A stretch of DNA of 64,000 nucleotides from the NCBI GenBank assembly GCA_019925795.1, contig CM034315.1, positions 26,517,867 to 26,581,866 of the forward strand, in the 5' to 3' direction. The DNA is from Dendrobium chrysotoxum. Lineage: Eukaryota; Streptophyta; Magnoliopsida; Asparagales; Orchidaceae. Below the pieces are notes generated by a model, which worked only from the letters and a program-made list of their open reading frames with translations, had not been told where the DNA came from and did no database searches. Position 1 is the first letter of the stretch. Each line of letters starts with the position of its first letter. The translations under genes were made by a program, and so were the position numbers. This document shows positions 23,395 through 35,852 of this stretch, piece after piece.

Positions 23395-23870
23395 ATTCTT
23401 TATACAGGACAGGTGGCCATATGAGAGCTTCTAAAATTGTATTATAGATAGAGAAAGGGACCTTGTAATGCAGTGCAACATACCTTCCAAAAGGAGTGAA
23501 GTATGTCTGTCCCGATAGCCTTAGCTATTTCTTCTTCTAGCACCTCTTCCGTAAGCTGCTAGTAGAAGCTTGTTGGTTGCCTTTTTCGAAAGAACTCAAC
23601 AGGAGAGTAGGTCCAAGGTCATTCCATTCCCTAAAGTAAGGATTATAGCCCACACTCTTCGTGTTGGACACAACGAACCACACGGAAGAAAGGAAAGTGA
23701 GAGCTGAACTTATAACATTTCGTTGTGAGTCTCTGAATAGCCCGACACATATTGCTTCTCTATATTGGTGTACTTCCTAAGGTTGGGCACTTAGCTGAGT
23801 ATCACATAAGGTCTGTATGTTATTAATTGTTGGAAGATCCCCTAATCCATTGCATTAGTACATTCTCAAA
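23395..23870. other. GC-richer island of unknown origin inside X3
   Basis: About 475 bp with clearly higher GC and complex, non-repetitive sequence (for example GCCTTTTTCGAAAGAACTCA at 23579). The other X copies show nothing like it at the matching place. The texture resembles plant mitochondrial non-coding DNA, so a nuclear insert of organelle DNA is possible. No open frame or RNA gene is recognised. Confidence 0.4.
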
Positions 23871-24827
23871 AGGAGTTGTGCAATAGACATAGGGGTCATT
23901 TTGTTATTTAAGTGTATTAAAAGGTCTTAAAATTTAATGCCAAAAAGTCCTACAAAAGGAATTAAGCTTTAGGCATAAAGACCTAAATCCATTTAATTCA
24001 AATTAATTATCAAATTTAATTGAATAAAATAAATTTTAATCAATCAAATTATCATACTAATTTACTTTAAATGAATTAGAATTTAATTTAAATTTTTCTA
24101 AATTTTATTATAATATTTAGAATTTTAAGCAATTATTAAAATTTTAATTAATTTTAAGTGATTTGTTAATGAATTGAAATTAAAATTTAATCTAAAATTT
24201 TATTTAAATTTAAATGGTTATTTAAATTATTAATGAAATTATTTAATAGATGAATTATAAAAGAATGAGAAATTAAAATTTATTCAAAAATTTTATTATA
24301 AAATGAATTATTAAAATTTTGAATTTTATTTAATTTTAGTTGTGTTTATGTATATTTTTAAATTTTATTTATTATATTTACTTAATTATTAATGAAATTG
24401 ATTTAATAATGCATTATTAATGAGTTAAAAGTTAAAATTTATTCAAAATGTTTTTTTCAAATTGAATTATTAATCTCTAATTTTTATTTGATTCTATTAA
24501 ATCTGTATGAATTTTTGAATTTCATTTATTATTATTCAATTAAATATTAACGAAATTATTTATTAATGAATTTTTAATGAATTAAAATTAAAATTTATTT
24601 AAAATTTTATTTAAATTTGAATTATAAATTTCTAAATTTTTTTTATTTTATTTGTATTATTTTTTTATTTGAATTTGTTTTAAATTTTTTATTTTATTTT
24701 TATTTTTTATGAGTTTATTCAATTAATATTTAATTAAAGTTAATTAAATATTAATAAAAATTTAATGAAATTTGAATATGAATTTTAATTTTTAATAATT
24801 TTATGATTGATTTGAAGCTTATTGAAG

Positions 24828-24832
<5 letters not shown>

Positions 24833-24883
<51 letters not shown>
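24833..24883. repeat. (TA)n microsatellite in X3
   Basis: About 51 bp of TA dinucleotides inside the AT-rich part of X3. Confidence 0.95.
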
Positions 24884-24886
<3 letters not shown>

Positions 24887-27275
24887 TGTGATTTTTATTT
24901 GATTATTTGGATTTGTTGAACATTAAACTCTTAATGATGAGTTAATTGAAATTGATTATTATTCGGAGGTCAATTAATATCAAATCAATGTAAATTAGAT
25001 CAAAGGGCATATGACACTAAGTTTTCTAATTTTAATATTTCATCTAAAATGGATGTGTGTGGTTAATCCTAGATTTGACTAGGTTAGCTAAGACACACCT
25101 TAATTGTTATCCTTAAATATTGCTAGGTCTTGAATGGGATTAAAATCAAGTTTACTAACCCTTTGAAAACACAATATAATCACATCAAAGCAGTCATGAA
25201 CATAGTGTACTAAGTCTATAAGGAAAATGAATTAATGAATCTTCAAATACTATACCTAAATCATGCTTTAATTGTTTGAATGCTTATTCAATGAACAATC
25301 ATACATTTAGCTTGATTCAAAATGCACTATTCTATGAGAAAGATATAGTATATTGATTTCAAACTTATTTGAGATCAATCTATTAGGAACTTAGAAAGTA
25401 ATCAAAAGGAGATGGACTAAAGTATGATTAGGATAATTACTTTCTAAATACTCAATAATATAATACTCAAAAGATATTATGTACTCTTGAATATGCTTAT
25501 TTACTGATGTTTTAGAATATTTATATGTAATCATTGTAGTATCATTTGATTAGTAGTGAACTTTCTTCAAAACTCTAGGTTAAATCATAACCTATTGCTT
25601 TTGAATGAAAATTCAAATATGAATCAAATGAATCTCCAAATAATTTCATATAAAACATTCAATATCATATAAATCTCTTTAACATGCCATTTGAAAATTA
25701 AACTCCATTAAATTTTTATTTAAATTTTAATTAATAAAATATAATTAATAAAATACACATAGTTTAAAATATCATTTATATATTAGAAATTAGACTTTGA
25801 TTTTATTTTTAGAAAATAGTATATTTTATTCTGAGAAAAATAAGTATTTATATGAAAATTTTGGCGGAGTATTTTATTTTTTCTGATTTTTCAAAATTCT
25901 ATAATTAAAACCTATTAAATTACTTAGTTGAAATCAGATTTATACAGTTGGTGACACTTTCCATGCGGTGGCTATTAGTTCAACCACGTGGAAGGCAGCG
26001 GTAGCTGATGCAGATCACTTAGCCGAGTAAGTGGCTAATATAAACCGTTTGATCTAACAGTTTCCATCCAACGGTAGACATTTAGTTTCGTAGTTGATCT
26101 CGATTAGGAGAGATCAGATGGTCCATGTTAGATCCCACAGTTTGTAATAGATGGACTAGATCAAGTCGAACGACATTTCCTCCATCTAGCAGTTGGATCA
26201 ATCCGGATCAAAAGAATAGTAGACAAAATCACGACCATTAAAATCAAATAGAATGAGTGAACGGTCATGATTTCATCTCTAAGCTTGGTACACCAAAAAC
26301 CCTAAATTTAATTTTTGTTTCAAACTTGCCTTTAAGTAGATCAAATTGCATAAAGTCTGAGATTTAGATGACAGTCATTATGATGAAGCATGGGGGATAA
26401 TTTTCATTCTTTGAAATTCCCTATGTTGATGTCTATTTAGGAACTTAGGTAAAATTTAAGGTTTAGCAAATACCTCAACACAGCAGTCTGAGATGATGGG
26501 AACGGTTTCTTTCTCTTTGTTGGAAGATCCTCTATGAGTTTTTAGAAGGCTTCAAGATCGTAAGAAGACTGGATGAAGAGTTCGATTGCTTAGGACAGAG
26601 CTAGCTTTGACCTTGCATCACATTCACCGCTAGCAATGTCCAAAAGATAGGAAATGATCACTAGGGGAACATAGAGGAAGCTCTAGAGAATCAAAGCAAA
26701 AAATTTGAGCTCTGGGGATCAGCTGGATTGAGTGTTAGGGTGGAATGAATAAATCCTATTGTTTGGACCTTTTCTAGCTACGGGAGGCTGCATGGATGGT
26801 CTAGATCATTTAGATGAAGACCTAGGATACTTGACATATGGCTTAAGTTGTTAGAATGCAGAGAGGTAGGCAGTGCAAGGAGGAAGTGTCCATGGGTCAT
26901 TTTCACATGGGGGGACCATTGAGGTTGTTAGTCTGAGCTAGGAGTCATGCCAATAGCTGTATTGGGTCTAGCTAAAGTCCAAGAAGCTTCTAGAATCATT
27001 TTAATGGGTTGGATGGGCCTGGGTTCAAACAAAGAGGTCGGGTTAGTAAGTTTGACCACTAGAGCTTATTTAAGCTCTTGTTGACCATTTGACCAATCAA
27101 ATAGGTCAAAAGAGCTGAGGTGGATTGGTTTGAAGTTTAGGAACATTTTAGGATTAATTTGAATGAATTAGGCTAGACTTGTGGATGGAAATAAAATGGG
27201 AAATTGAACTTTTGACCAAACAAGCTCATTTAATGGCTTGGTTGACTATTTTGAACAGTCAACTGGTCAAAGTAG

Positions 27276-28989
27276 TGTTGCAAATCTGGTTTCAAAAAGT
27301 ACAATTTTGATGATGACAAATATATTTGTATTCTGTTTTGCTTGGCTAACCCATTTCAGATACAAAAGATCAAAAGCAACTCAAGCCAACTCAAGATCGG
27401 GTCCAAGTGTGTCTAAATGTAATATTTTCCTTTTCTTGAGTCAAATGTAATGTAACTGATCCCCTATCTAAGTAACCTTGTACACACACACTTAGGGGGA
27501 GAGCTTGAGTGAATTAGAGTTTTTGTTCAATTTTTGTTCAGATCATCTTGGATGATATTCACATCGTTCTAGATGATCAAGTGAAAATAGAAACCCTAAT
27601 TAGGGTGACCAAGTTAAATCTGCTTGATTAAGCAGATCGTCCTGGACAATCCATCCATCGTACGGTACGATAGGCTCAAATCAGAAATTCTCAGCTGCCA
27701 GATCAAGTTAGGCAAGTTTTATTTTTAGAGATTTGATCTGATCATCCCAGATGATACGTATATCATCCTGGACGATCCAGTATAATCATGCCTAAATTAG
27801 TTTAGTGATTAAGAAAAGCAATTAATATTTAATTTATATGATCATATCGTCTGAGACGATCGTAAGATCGTCTAGGACAATCATGATCGTCCAGTGTGTT
27901 TCACCTGTACGTCAGAGCGGTGCTCAGGATGATTTTGACACTTTTTGAACTAATCGTATAGGACGATATACTTATCATCCTGGACGATCAAGTCATTTTT
28001 GGATCATCCAGCACAAGTTCCTCTAGACGACCAGAGCGGTCTTCTGGACGAAATTCCTGAATTTACACTAATCGTCCTAGATGATCGCAGAATTGTACGG
28101 GATGATTTGAACAACTTTTTCTACTAATCATCCAGAAGAGCTAGATCGTCCAGGCTGAAACTGGTGATTTTGAACTGATCATACAAGATGATTTATAAAT
28201 CATCCTGGATGATATTGGCTGACCAGTTGAGATTTAGTGCAAATTTTGAGCCCTCCTATAAACGATCTTTTTTTTCCAACAAGAAAAAACTTTTGCCACT
28301 TTCCTTTCCAGAGAAACCTTAAGAGAGAGAGAGAGAGCTTGGGAGAGAGAGAGAGGATCTTGTGATGGGGAGTTTATGAGGGACTCACAAAGGTTGCTCC
28401 AAGCAAGGATCAGAGTCATCTTCTCTGCTCGTCGTCTCTCATCTTGTCAGTATTTTTTGTGGGAGGATCATTCGCAAGAAGATTCGGGTTCTCTGCCCGC
28501 TTCAAGAGGAAGCGAAAGGAGTTCGGGTTCTCTGCCTGCTTCAGGAGGAAGTGAAAGAAGTTCGGGTTCTCTGCCTGCTTCAGGAGGAAGCGAAAGGAGT
28601 TCAGGTTCTCTGCCTCACCTGGTTGGTGGAAAGGAGTTTTGTACAGGCTTCTCCGCCTTGCTGTGGGAGGAAAAGGAGAGTCACTTTTGTGTTAGTGCAA
28701 TACCCGGAGGAGAGGCTCCGGGGAGTGGACGTAGGTCAAGTTGACCGAATCACTATAAAATTTGGTGTGTTCTTTCTGATTATTTTTGACACTTTATATT
28801 TCTCTTATTATTTGCTTGGGTGAAATCTGTGGTTGATCTTTTTTTGCTTATGTATTTTCTTATTTCTGCTGCAAATCATCAAAAAGATTATTCCTGTTGC
28901 TTATGAATTTTTAAATAACCAATTCACCCCCCCTCTTGGTTAGCCTCGGGAATAGTTCATCAGGGCTTAACATCCCTATCGAACTTTCA
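27276..28989 (+). mobile_element. Sirevirus-like solo LTR, copy 1
   Basis: Starts TGTTGCAAATCTGG and ends ATCGAACTTTCA. AGTAG occurs immediately on both sides (27271-27275 and 28990-28994), a perfect 5-bp target duplication, so this is a complete solo LTR of 1714 bp left by recombination between two LTRs. The end region (AATTCACCCCCCCTCTTGG, 28921) and the GGAGTGGACGTAGGTCAAG block (28721) are typical of Ty1/copia Sirevirus (Maximus/SIRE) LTRs. It holds many palindromic GATCGTCCNGGACGATC variants (27600-28220) and a 39-bp tandem repeat (28483-28620). Inserted into X3. Confidence 0.88.
28483..28620. repeat. 39-bp tandem repeat in solo LTR copy 1
   Basis: Three and a half units of 39 bp beginning TTCGGGTTCTCTGCC and ending GAAAGGAG. 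The 39-bp length keeps one frame open through the array (28376-28744), but this is a by-product of unit length. Equivalent arrays are in copy 2 (about 60365-60500) and copy 3 (about 47385-47520). Confidence 0.88.
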
Positions 28990-29861
28990 AGTAGGGTAAG
29001 GTGAACTTTAGAGAGCATATGGTAGCTGTTTGTGTAGTTTTCAATAGGTATGAAGCCATGGATCTAGTATATGAGAAAAGGAATGTATACAAGATAGAGT
29101 TTAACCATGAAAATTGACTTTACTAAGTCAAATTCATTATAGTTTGACTCATGAGATTGTTAGATAGATTTAGAACATAAGTTGAAAATGTTATAAGAGC
29201 TCTAGGTTCTTGATGTGAATGTATGTATTGAAGTTGTTTAATTTGACCTGGTTTGACCAATTATAGGTCTAGTCGACCCAATAAACTGTTGACTGGATCA
29301 GGATGATCAATCAGGTCCATTTCACTAGGAAAGGTATTTAGAGAAGTTTGGTAAATTTCAAAGTCTATTTGGTGTTGAATTGAAGTTAATTAATATATAT
29401 GATTGGTTGAACTAGCTTGAGCTAGCTTAACCATATCAAGCTGGTCAACCACTGATTCAGAGAACTAGTGATGCAGGATTTGATGTATGAAGCCCCTAGT
29501 GAAGTAGTCTAGACCCTGACTGAGGCCAAAAGGTCAGTACATTATGCCAAGTAACACACTAGGTCAAGAGGTGACAGTGTATGGTTGTAGGATATCTATG
29601 TGATTGAAGATTGACTTGAATTTGAGTGATTGATTAGGTGTTTGAAGACTAGGATTTTGAATGGTGGTTGATTAAAGCATTAACTGTATATCATTGATGG
29701 ATAATGATTTATATGTTAAATGAATGTAGGCTATATGATTGAAGGTTGAACATATAATTGATAGAGTACTAAATGATTGACATTTGGGGTCTGTCAATCA
29801 CTAGATATTTAATTAGGAATTTGGAAGGTCCTGATGACCTCATATAAAAATGAGGTCAATA

Positions 29862-30597
29862 GATGGGTTCAATGATCTCCTCTACACTCCACCTTGTACT
29901 TATAAATATACTTCTACAAACACAAGATAAGCACTCTAATGGAATATATTTAGTACTTCTCTAAATTCCCTTAGTTGTCACTCCTAAGAAAAAAAATCAG
30001 AGAAGCACTATAATGACTGAAATTAAATAAGTGACTAAACTCCTCTACTAACATTACAAATAGACTATTTATAGAAAAACACATAAAATAGATTCTTGCA
30101 CCGTGGCACTCGAGACACTTATGTTGTGGCGCCCATAAAATGGGCTAATGCCACAGTATTAAAAGGATTTCCTCTATTATGGTGCACCCTTATATGGACC
30201 CACTATTTAATGAATCTATGTATCACTTTACTGGTAGATCATAGCCTAAATGGTTACAACTGTAGCGCTATGACGCTATTGACGGTTAAGCACTATGACA
30301 TCCACGTAGCACTCCCTTGACTTGGCGGTATTGGAATTTGGCATTATGGCTCTGTACAGATAAAGACTAGGCTTTGTAGTGTTGACTCGTCCAATGTTGC
30401 GGCACTGTCACACATAGACTAGGCACTGCTATGTTTATATTTAAGTGCTCTGTTGGTGTAAATTATGGCACCGCGGCAGTATAATATATGATGCCATGGT
30501 ACTGTGCCATACTTAAAATTTTTGCCCATTTTTTTTATTTTTCGACACAAACACAACAAAAATAATATATTTTCATTGATAAATTAACACATAAAAT
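29862..30597 (-). repeat. E1 right LTR, piece 2
   Basis: Collinear with 2776-3500 of the left LTR, including the GCACCRYGGTGC-type motifs. It ends in AAAAT (30593-30597), which is repeated at 39194-39198 after X4. It is thus the continuation of piece 1 (5712-6192) with 395 bp lost. Confidence 0.82.
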
Positions 30598-32301
30598 TAT
30601 TTGATTGAAAAGTATAGTTTTGAAAAAGATTTAGTTTATTTTGGAAAAGTTTAATTTGAAGTTAAACACGTTATCATGAATAATATATTACCTTGGGAGG
30701 TAAAGATATCTTTCCCTGATAGGTTTAGATTTTAGAATTTGAATTTGAGAAAGAACTACATATGACCCCGAAGGGTCAAAATGATTGTTAAATCAGATAT
30801 TTAACTACAATAATTTGGATAAGAGGATCATTGATTTCATAATCAAAATTATAATAGTAATTAATATATCTCTCTAGGGAATGAAGTTATCAATCACTAT
30901 TGATCATTTAAAGATGATGATAATGATCATCGAGTTTGATTTTCCCAAAGGTCATTAATTAGAGTTTTGAAAAGCTTGATTTTGAAAATTTGATCTGGGT
31001 TTCTAAATCTCCTATGAGCGCAAGCCCTCGTAGTTAATTACATTGTAGGAAACCAGAAATTTCTTATGAATACTCTTGATTAAAATAGAGATACAAATTT
31101 TATTTAAGATTTTCAAAGATTGATGTCAAAGGAGAGTAAGGATTGGAATTTTTAAATGAGATTAGTTCAAGGTTGAGCAGTTCTTTCTAGAGTCAAGGGA
31201 AGAAAAGTAAGAGGTGCTTGGGATTCTAAAATAATTCAAAAACACCTCAAACTATCCTAAATATTAGGCTTGAATTTGATTGAGAGAGATTTAAGTGTAA
31301 ATGGTCAATTTTATTAGAAAGTTGGGATTTAATTCCCAGACGTTGAGGTCTTATAGCCTGGGCCTGCCTCAGATCCTAAGTCTAAATTAGGTACTAAAAA
31401 TCAGTGACCCAAATCTAGCTAATGCTATGCAATCTGGACATACCCCGGCCTAGATTGGGGAGCCAACTAAACCACCTAAATGCTTTAAAAGCATATTTTC
31501 TGTCACTTATAAAAGAGTGGGTAAGGATGTTGTATTAAGTTAAGTTTAAGGAAAGCTAGGCTGACATCTAAAGTAAATTTCTAATTGGCCCTTTAACATA
31601 TGTTGGATATTTGAAACTTGAAATAAAAATGCAATTAAGTTTTAGACTCAATTTAATTTATTACTAATGCGATGCATACTAGTTGACTCGATTGAATGCT
31701 TAAATCAAAATGAAGCAGTTTTAAAATTAGGCTCATAAAATAGATTTTATCCTAAATTTTACAGACTCCCCTTGACAGATCTACACCCTCATAAGTCAAG
31801 TGGTCTGCTAGAACCCATAGGCAAGGAGGTGCCTAATAAATGAAAAGAAAATGTAATAATTATGTAATGAGAACTCCTGGCGGTCCTGGGCTTAGTTCTT
31901 ATAAGTGTTAGAGTTTTTATGTGAGCTTAATCTTTTAATTTTATTTAAGTAGAAATTATTTTATTTGTACCCTCACGAGCCTCCAAACGAGTTCCAGGCT
32001 AAATCAAAATACGATATATAAGACCACCAAAAAACTAAGAAAAGTAGGCAAATCCTAATGTCACAATCATTAATCAATCTAATAATTAAATTAATTAAAT
32101 TAATACACAAACTAAAAGTACATATGGAAAATTATACTTAATTATATAACCTAGGGTTTATAGGAAAATTAAAGTTGCTAGGTACCACTGACTACAACCC
32201 AAATTCTACTCCTAAACTCAAGTGACTTTGAGAATTGAGATTCTTCTCATTATCCATTTCTTTGTCCTTATGTGGAGCTCTTTGAATCTGTTGGGTCTGA
32301 A

Positions 32302-32430
32302 TATCCAAGTGAAAGAAACTCCTCCCCGAAGGGGTGTTTTCTTTTCTCCTTGGATACTCAAAATATCATAATCTAGATATCCAAATGAAGAGGGACTCTC
32401 CCCTAGGGGATGTCACCCTTCTCTTTGGAT
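32302..32430. other. Conserved hairpin pair in X4
   Basis: Hairpin 1: TATCCAAG (32302-32309) with CTTGGATA (32349-32356), inner CCCC-GAA-GGGG (32324-32334). Hairpin 2: ATCCAAA (32379-32385) with TTTGGAT (32424-32430), inner CCCCTAGGGG. The stem bases differ from X2 while pairing is kept. Confidence 0.8.
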
Positions 32431-35400
32431 TTCAGATTGGATATTTAATATCCCATTCTCAAAGTACTTAGAATTACAACTCAAATTTAAATTAAATTAC
32501 ATTTAAATAGAAATTAAAATCTAGACTCAACACCTGTAGGGTTATCCTAATAAATTAATATTTGAATAAACATCCCAAGCAATTAATATATATTAAAAGT
32601 TGAATACTCAAATTCACAGCCATGCTTGGCCATACTCTTTTAATTCAAAGGGGGGCTTATGCATTCTGAAGTGCTTGTAAAAACTATTGTTAATTTTAAA
32701 GCTTAATTTTATGCCCCCTTTAATGTTCATGCCCTGTATGAGTATGGCCACATACATAAGATTGAATTAGTATAAATTATCCCCAATCTAAGGGTAGATC
32801 TAGCTTATAATTAATCATATGACAAAGTGCATAAAATTAAATAAATAAACACATCAATCAATTACTTAATTCTAACAACTAACATGCCATGAAAACCATG
32901 AAAAACCCGACACACACAAGTAACAGAAAAGTAAACACCAGCCTCGGCTAGTACTAGAGTTGGTTATCCTAGCAAACCATCTAAAGTGTGTGAGGTAGGC
33001 TATATGGTTTGGATATATCCTATACAGGGCAATTAATTAAAGTTGTTGGAAATTTTAATTGGTTGGAAGGCTTAAGAGAAAGTTTTGGTTAGAGTTTAAG
33101 TCTTTATGATTTGAAATTAATTTTTAAGATTAATTTTAAATTATTTGTTGGATACCACCTTTATTTCTCACCGAGGCCATTAAGTTTATTTCACCTTCCT
33201 TGGGGCTAAGATAATAGCCTCGTAGGCTTAGGTTACTTAGTGGTACCCGGTATGATTTAGTGATTTAATTTGATTAAGGTTTGAAAGTTAATAAAAAAAT
33301 TTTATTAAGGTTGATGGGTTGCTAATTTTAAGATTTAATTTGTTTAAGTTTACCATTAACCAGTTCGTGGTATTGTGCCACCAGGCTCGAGGAACAAAGC
33401 TTCCTTAGGACATGTAGCCCCACAGCCCGGAGTAGTCCAGCCAAAAAACTAGGTTAATGTATTTGAATTAAGGATTTTAAATTTAGTTAAATATTTATTA
33501 ATCAATTATAATTAAAGTTTTACACTACAATTAATCTGTTCGTGGCATTGTGCCACCAAGCTCGGGAACCATGCCTCCTTAGGACACGTAGCCCCGCAGC
33601 CCGGAGTAGTCCATCCTAAAAACTTCATCTTTGGAGAATTTATTCTGTATTAAAGGGTTGTTTTAATGATTTCAACATTGATTTAATATTTTCTAGAATT
33701 TAAAATAAATTATCAAATTTTGGAATTTTTGGGGTTATTTTAATGTATTAATTAAGGGTCATAAATTGACATTTAGCTTAAGGATGTTTTCTAAAATGTT
33801 AGTATTTTTATAAAATATTAGACCTTAAGCTGATCAGTTAGATTATAAGTATGCTGGATTTGGATTTTTTTTTTACATTTTATAATGAAGGTTTGAAGTT
33901 TTGACTTAATTTTGACTTAGATTTGACCAAAAGTTGACTTTTTTTAATTGGAATAATTTCTGGAAGTTAATATTTTTAATAAATATTAGATTTTCATATG
34001 AGTTAATGCCTTTGTGTTTGCTCAATTTAGAATTTTTTGGAATTAGTTATGATTTTTAAGTTTAGGGTATTTATTGAAATTATTTAAATAGAGGGGTTTT
34101 AATGACTTTGCTCCAAATGAGCTCTAAGCTCCTTGAAATCAGCTCCAAAGGTCATGAATGACCTAAGGAGAGATTACCAAGTGTTTGGGAATTTTCTAGA
34201 ATTTTTAATTATATTTAATTTATTAAATTAATTAAATATTAATTTTTAATTAAAATTAAATTAAGCTTGATTTTAAAGTCCATTCAAAGGGATTTTATTT
34301 TTCATAGATTAAGAATTGAATTTTTGTCAGTTAGAGGTATTATGTGTAGTTTTGGACTTAAATTTGATTTATTGTATTTTTTAGAAGTTTAAATGCTTAA
34401 TTAAAGATTTAGACTTATGTTAATTAATTAAAGGGCTTAATGAATTTTAAATTTGTTGGAAATTTTTCTATATGTTATATGTGTCACTAAGTTTATATGT
34501 TCAAAATTTCAAGTCAAAAGGGATATGTATCATAATTATTAAATTTAATCTAAGTTCTCTACACATATGCTCTTAATTATTATCCTTAATAATGTCACTA
34601 AGTTAAGTAGGTTTGAATCAAAGTTGTACTAACCCTTGGACTTAACATATGCATAGATACACAATCACAAACCATTTCTTAATCTAGGAGAGCCTAAACT
34701 ATGTCCAAGTGTGTGCACCCTAAGCATGTAAAGAATAAAATATGGCTTAATTAATTAAAGGATTAATCAATGAACAATTATCAAAATATTTATCCATTGA
34801 TTAATCACCATTCCCTACAAATTCTATTCAAGTAAGTCAATCTATGTTTAAAGTTTCAATGGATCTCTCAATATTAAAGATTTAAATATATATAATTTTA
34901 AAATATATGCATACATAAACCTATACATAAGAATATAAGCTTTAAAATAAAATATCATCAAAATAATTTAGATATGTTATTTAGAGACCCTCTAATTATT
35001 TAAAATAATTTGAAATAGACTTTTAATTTTAAAATATTTAATACAATATTTAATTAAATATTAATTAAATATTATAGTAATTAAATAATTAAGATTAATT
35101 AAAATTTTACGTTTTTAATTCCTGGAATTAATTTTAAATTAAAATACTTAATTTTCTAAAACTTTTAAGATATTAGTTATATTTTTTTGATTTAAATTGA
35201 ATTTGTTTTAAATTTTTGAGGTTTAAATTAATTAAAATGTATTTAAATTAATTTCAAACTATTTAAGATTTAAAATAAATCTTAAATTAAATTAAATTAA
35301 AATTTTAATGTTTCGAAAATTTTAAATTATTTTAAAAAATAATTTTTATTTGAATTTTTAAATTTATTTGAATTTAATTTTAATCAAATATTAATTGAAT

Positions 35401-35828
35401 ATTTAAGTATCTAAATATTTCAAATTATTCAAAATATATATTATTTAACTATTTTTCAAAAATTAAAAATGATTTAAGATTAAAGTTTACAAAACTTTAA
35501 GGACATTTAATGTTAATTTTAATTAAATCTTAATTAAATTATTCGATATTTGATATCTAATATTTATTTAAATTATATCTAATAATTTAAAATAATTTTT
35601 AATTTTGAATAAATATATTTTGAATTTTGAAAGTTTAATATAACATATTAAAAATTTTAATTAAATTTGAAGTTTTTTAATATTTGTTCCTTAAATATCT
35701 CAATAATTAATTATGTATTTAACATAATTAAGTGTATATATTTTGTATAATTAAATATAATTAATATTAAATATAGTTTAAAATTAAATTAATATAATTT
35801 TAGATACTTTATGAAAATCAAAGAAATT

Positions 35829-35852
35829 ATTATATATATATATATATATATA
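35829..35852. repeat. (TA)n microsatellite in X4
   Basis: A short uninterrupted TA run inside the AT-rich block. Confidence 0.9.

Larger units (their letters stand above)
22400..29861 (-). mobile_element. X3: large non-coding LTR-like repeat, minus strand
   Basis: Runs from a point equal to about 32100 in X4 to the family terminus at 29861 (ends GAGGTCAATA, with C of CA changed to T). Landmarks: accounts of the 'CCCACTAATAATAAACC' block (22577), one remaining hairpin (22672-22716), AGTTGGTTGTCCTAGC (23108), a (TA)n run, and the GC-richer block 25950-26250. It contains a foreign-looking island (23395-23870) and a Sirevirus-like solo LTR (27276-28989). Its left 2 kb are missing. Confidence 0.74.

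Noticed and set aside
28376..28744. 122-codon open frame with repeats of SGSLPAS
   Set aside because: It is produced by the 39-bp minisatellite of a solo LTR. The matching frames in copies 2 and 3 encode different residues, and there is no start context or conservation.
6193..29861. A single DNA transposon with multi-kilobase terminal inverted repeats (X1 and X3 as TIRs)
   Set aside because: No target duplication joins 6192 and 29862, 395 bp of the target LTR are missing, and X4 and X5 stand alone with their own duplications. Separate X copies plus a rearrangement explain it better.
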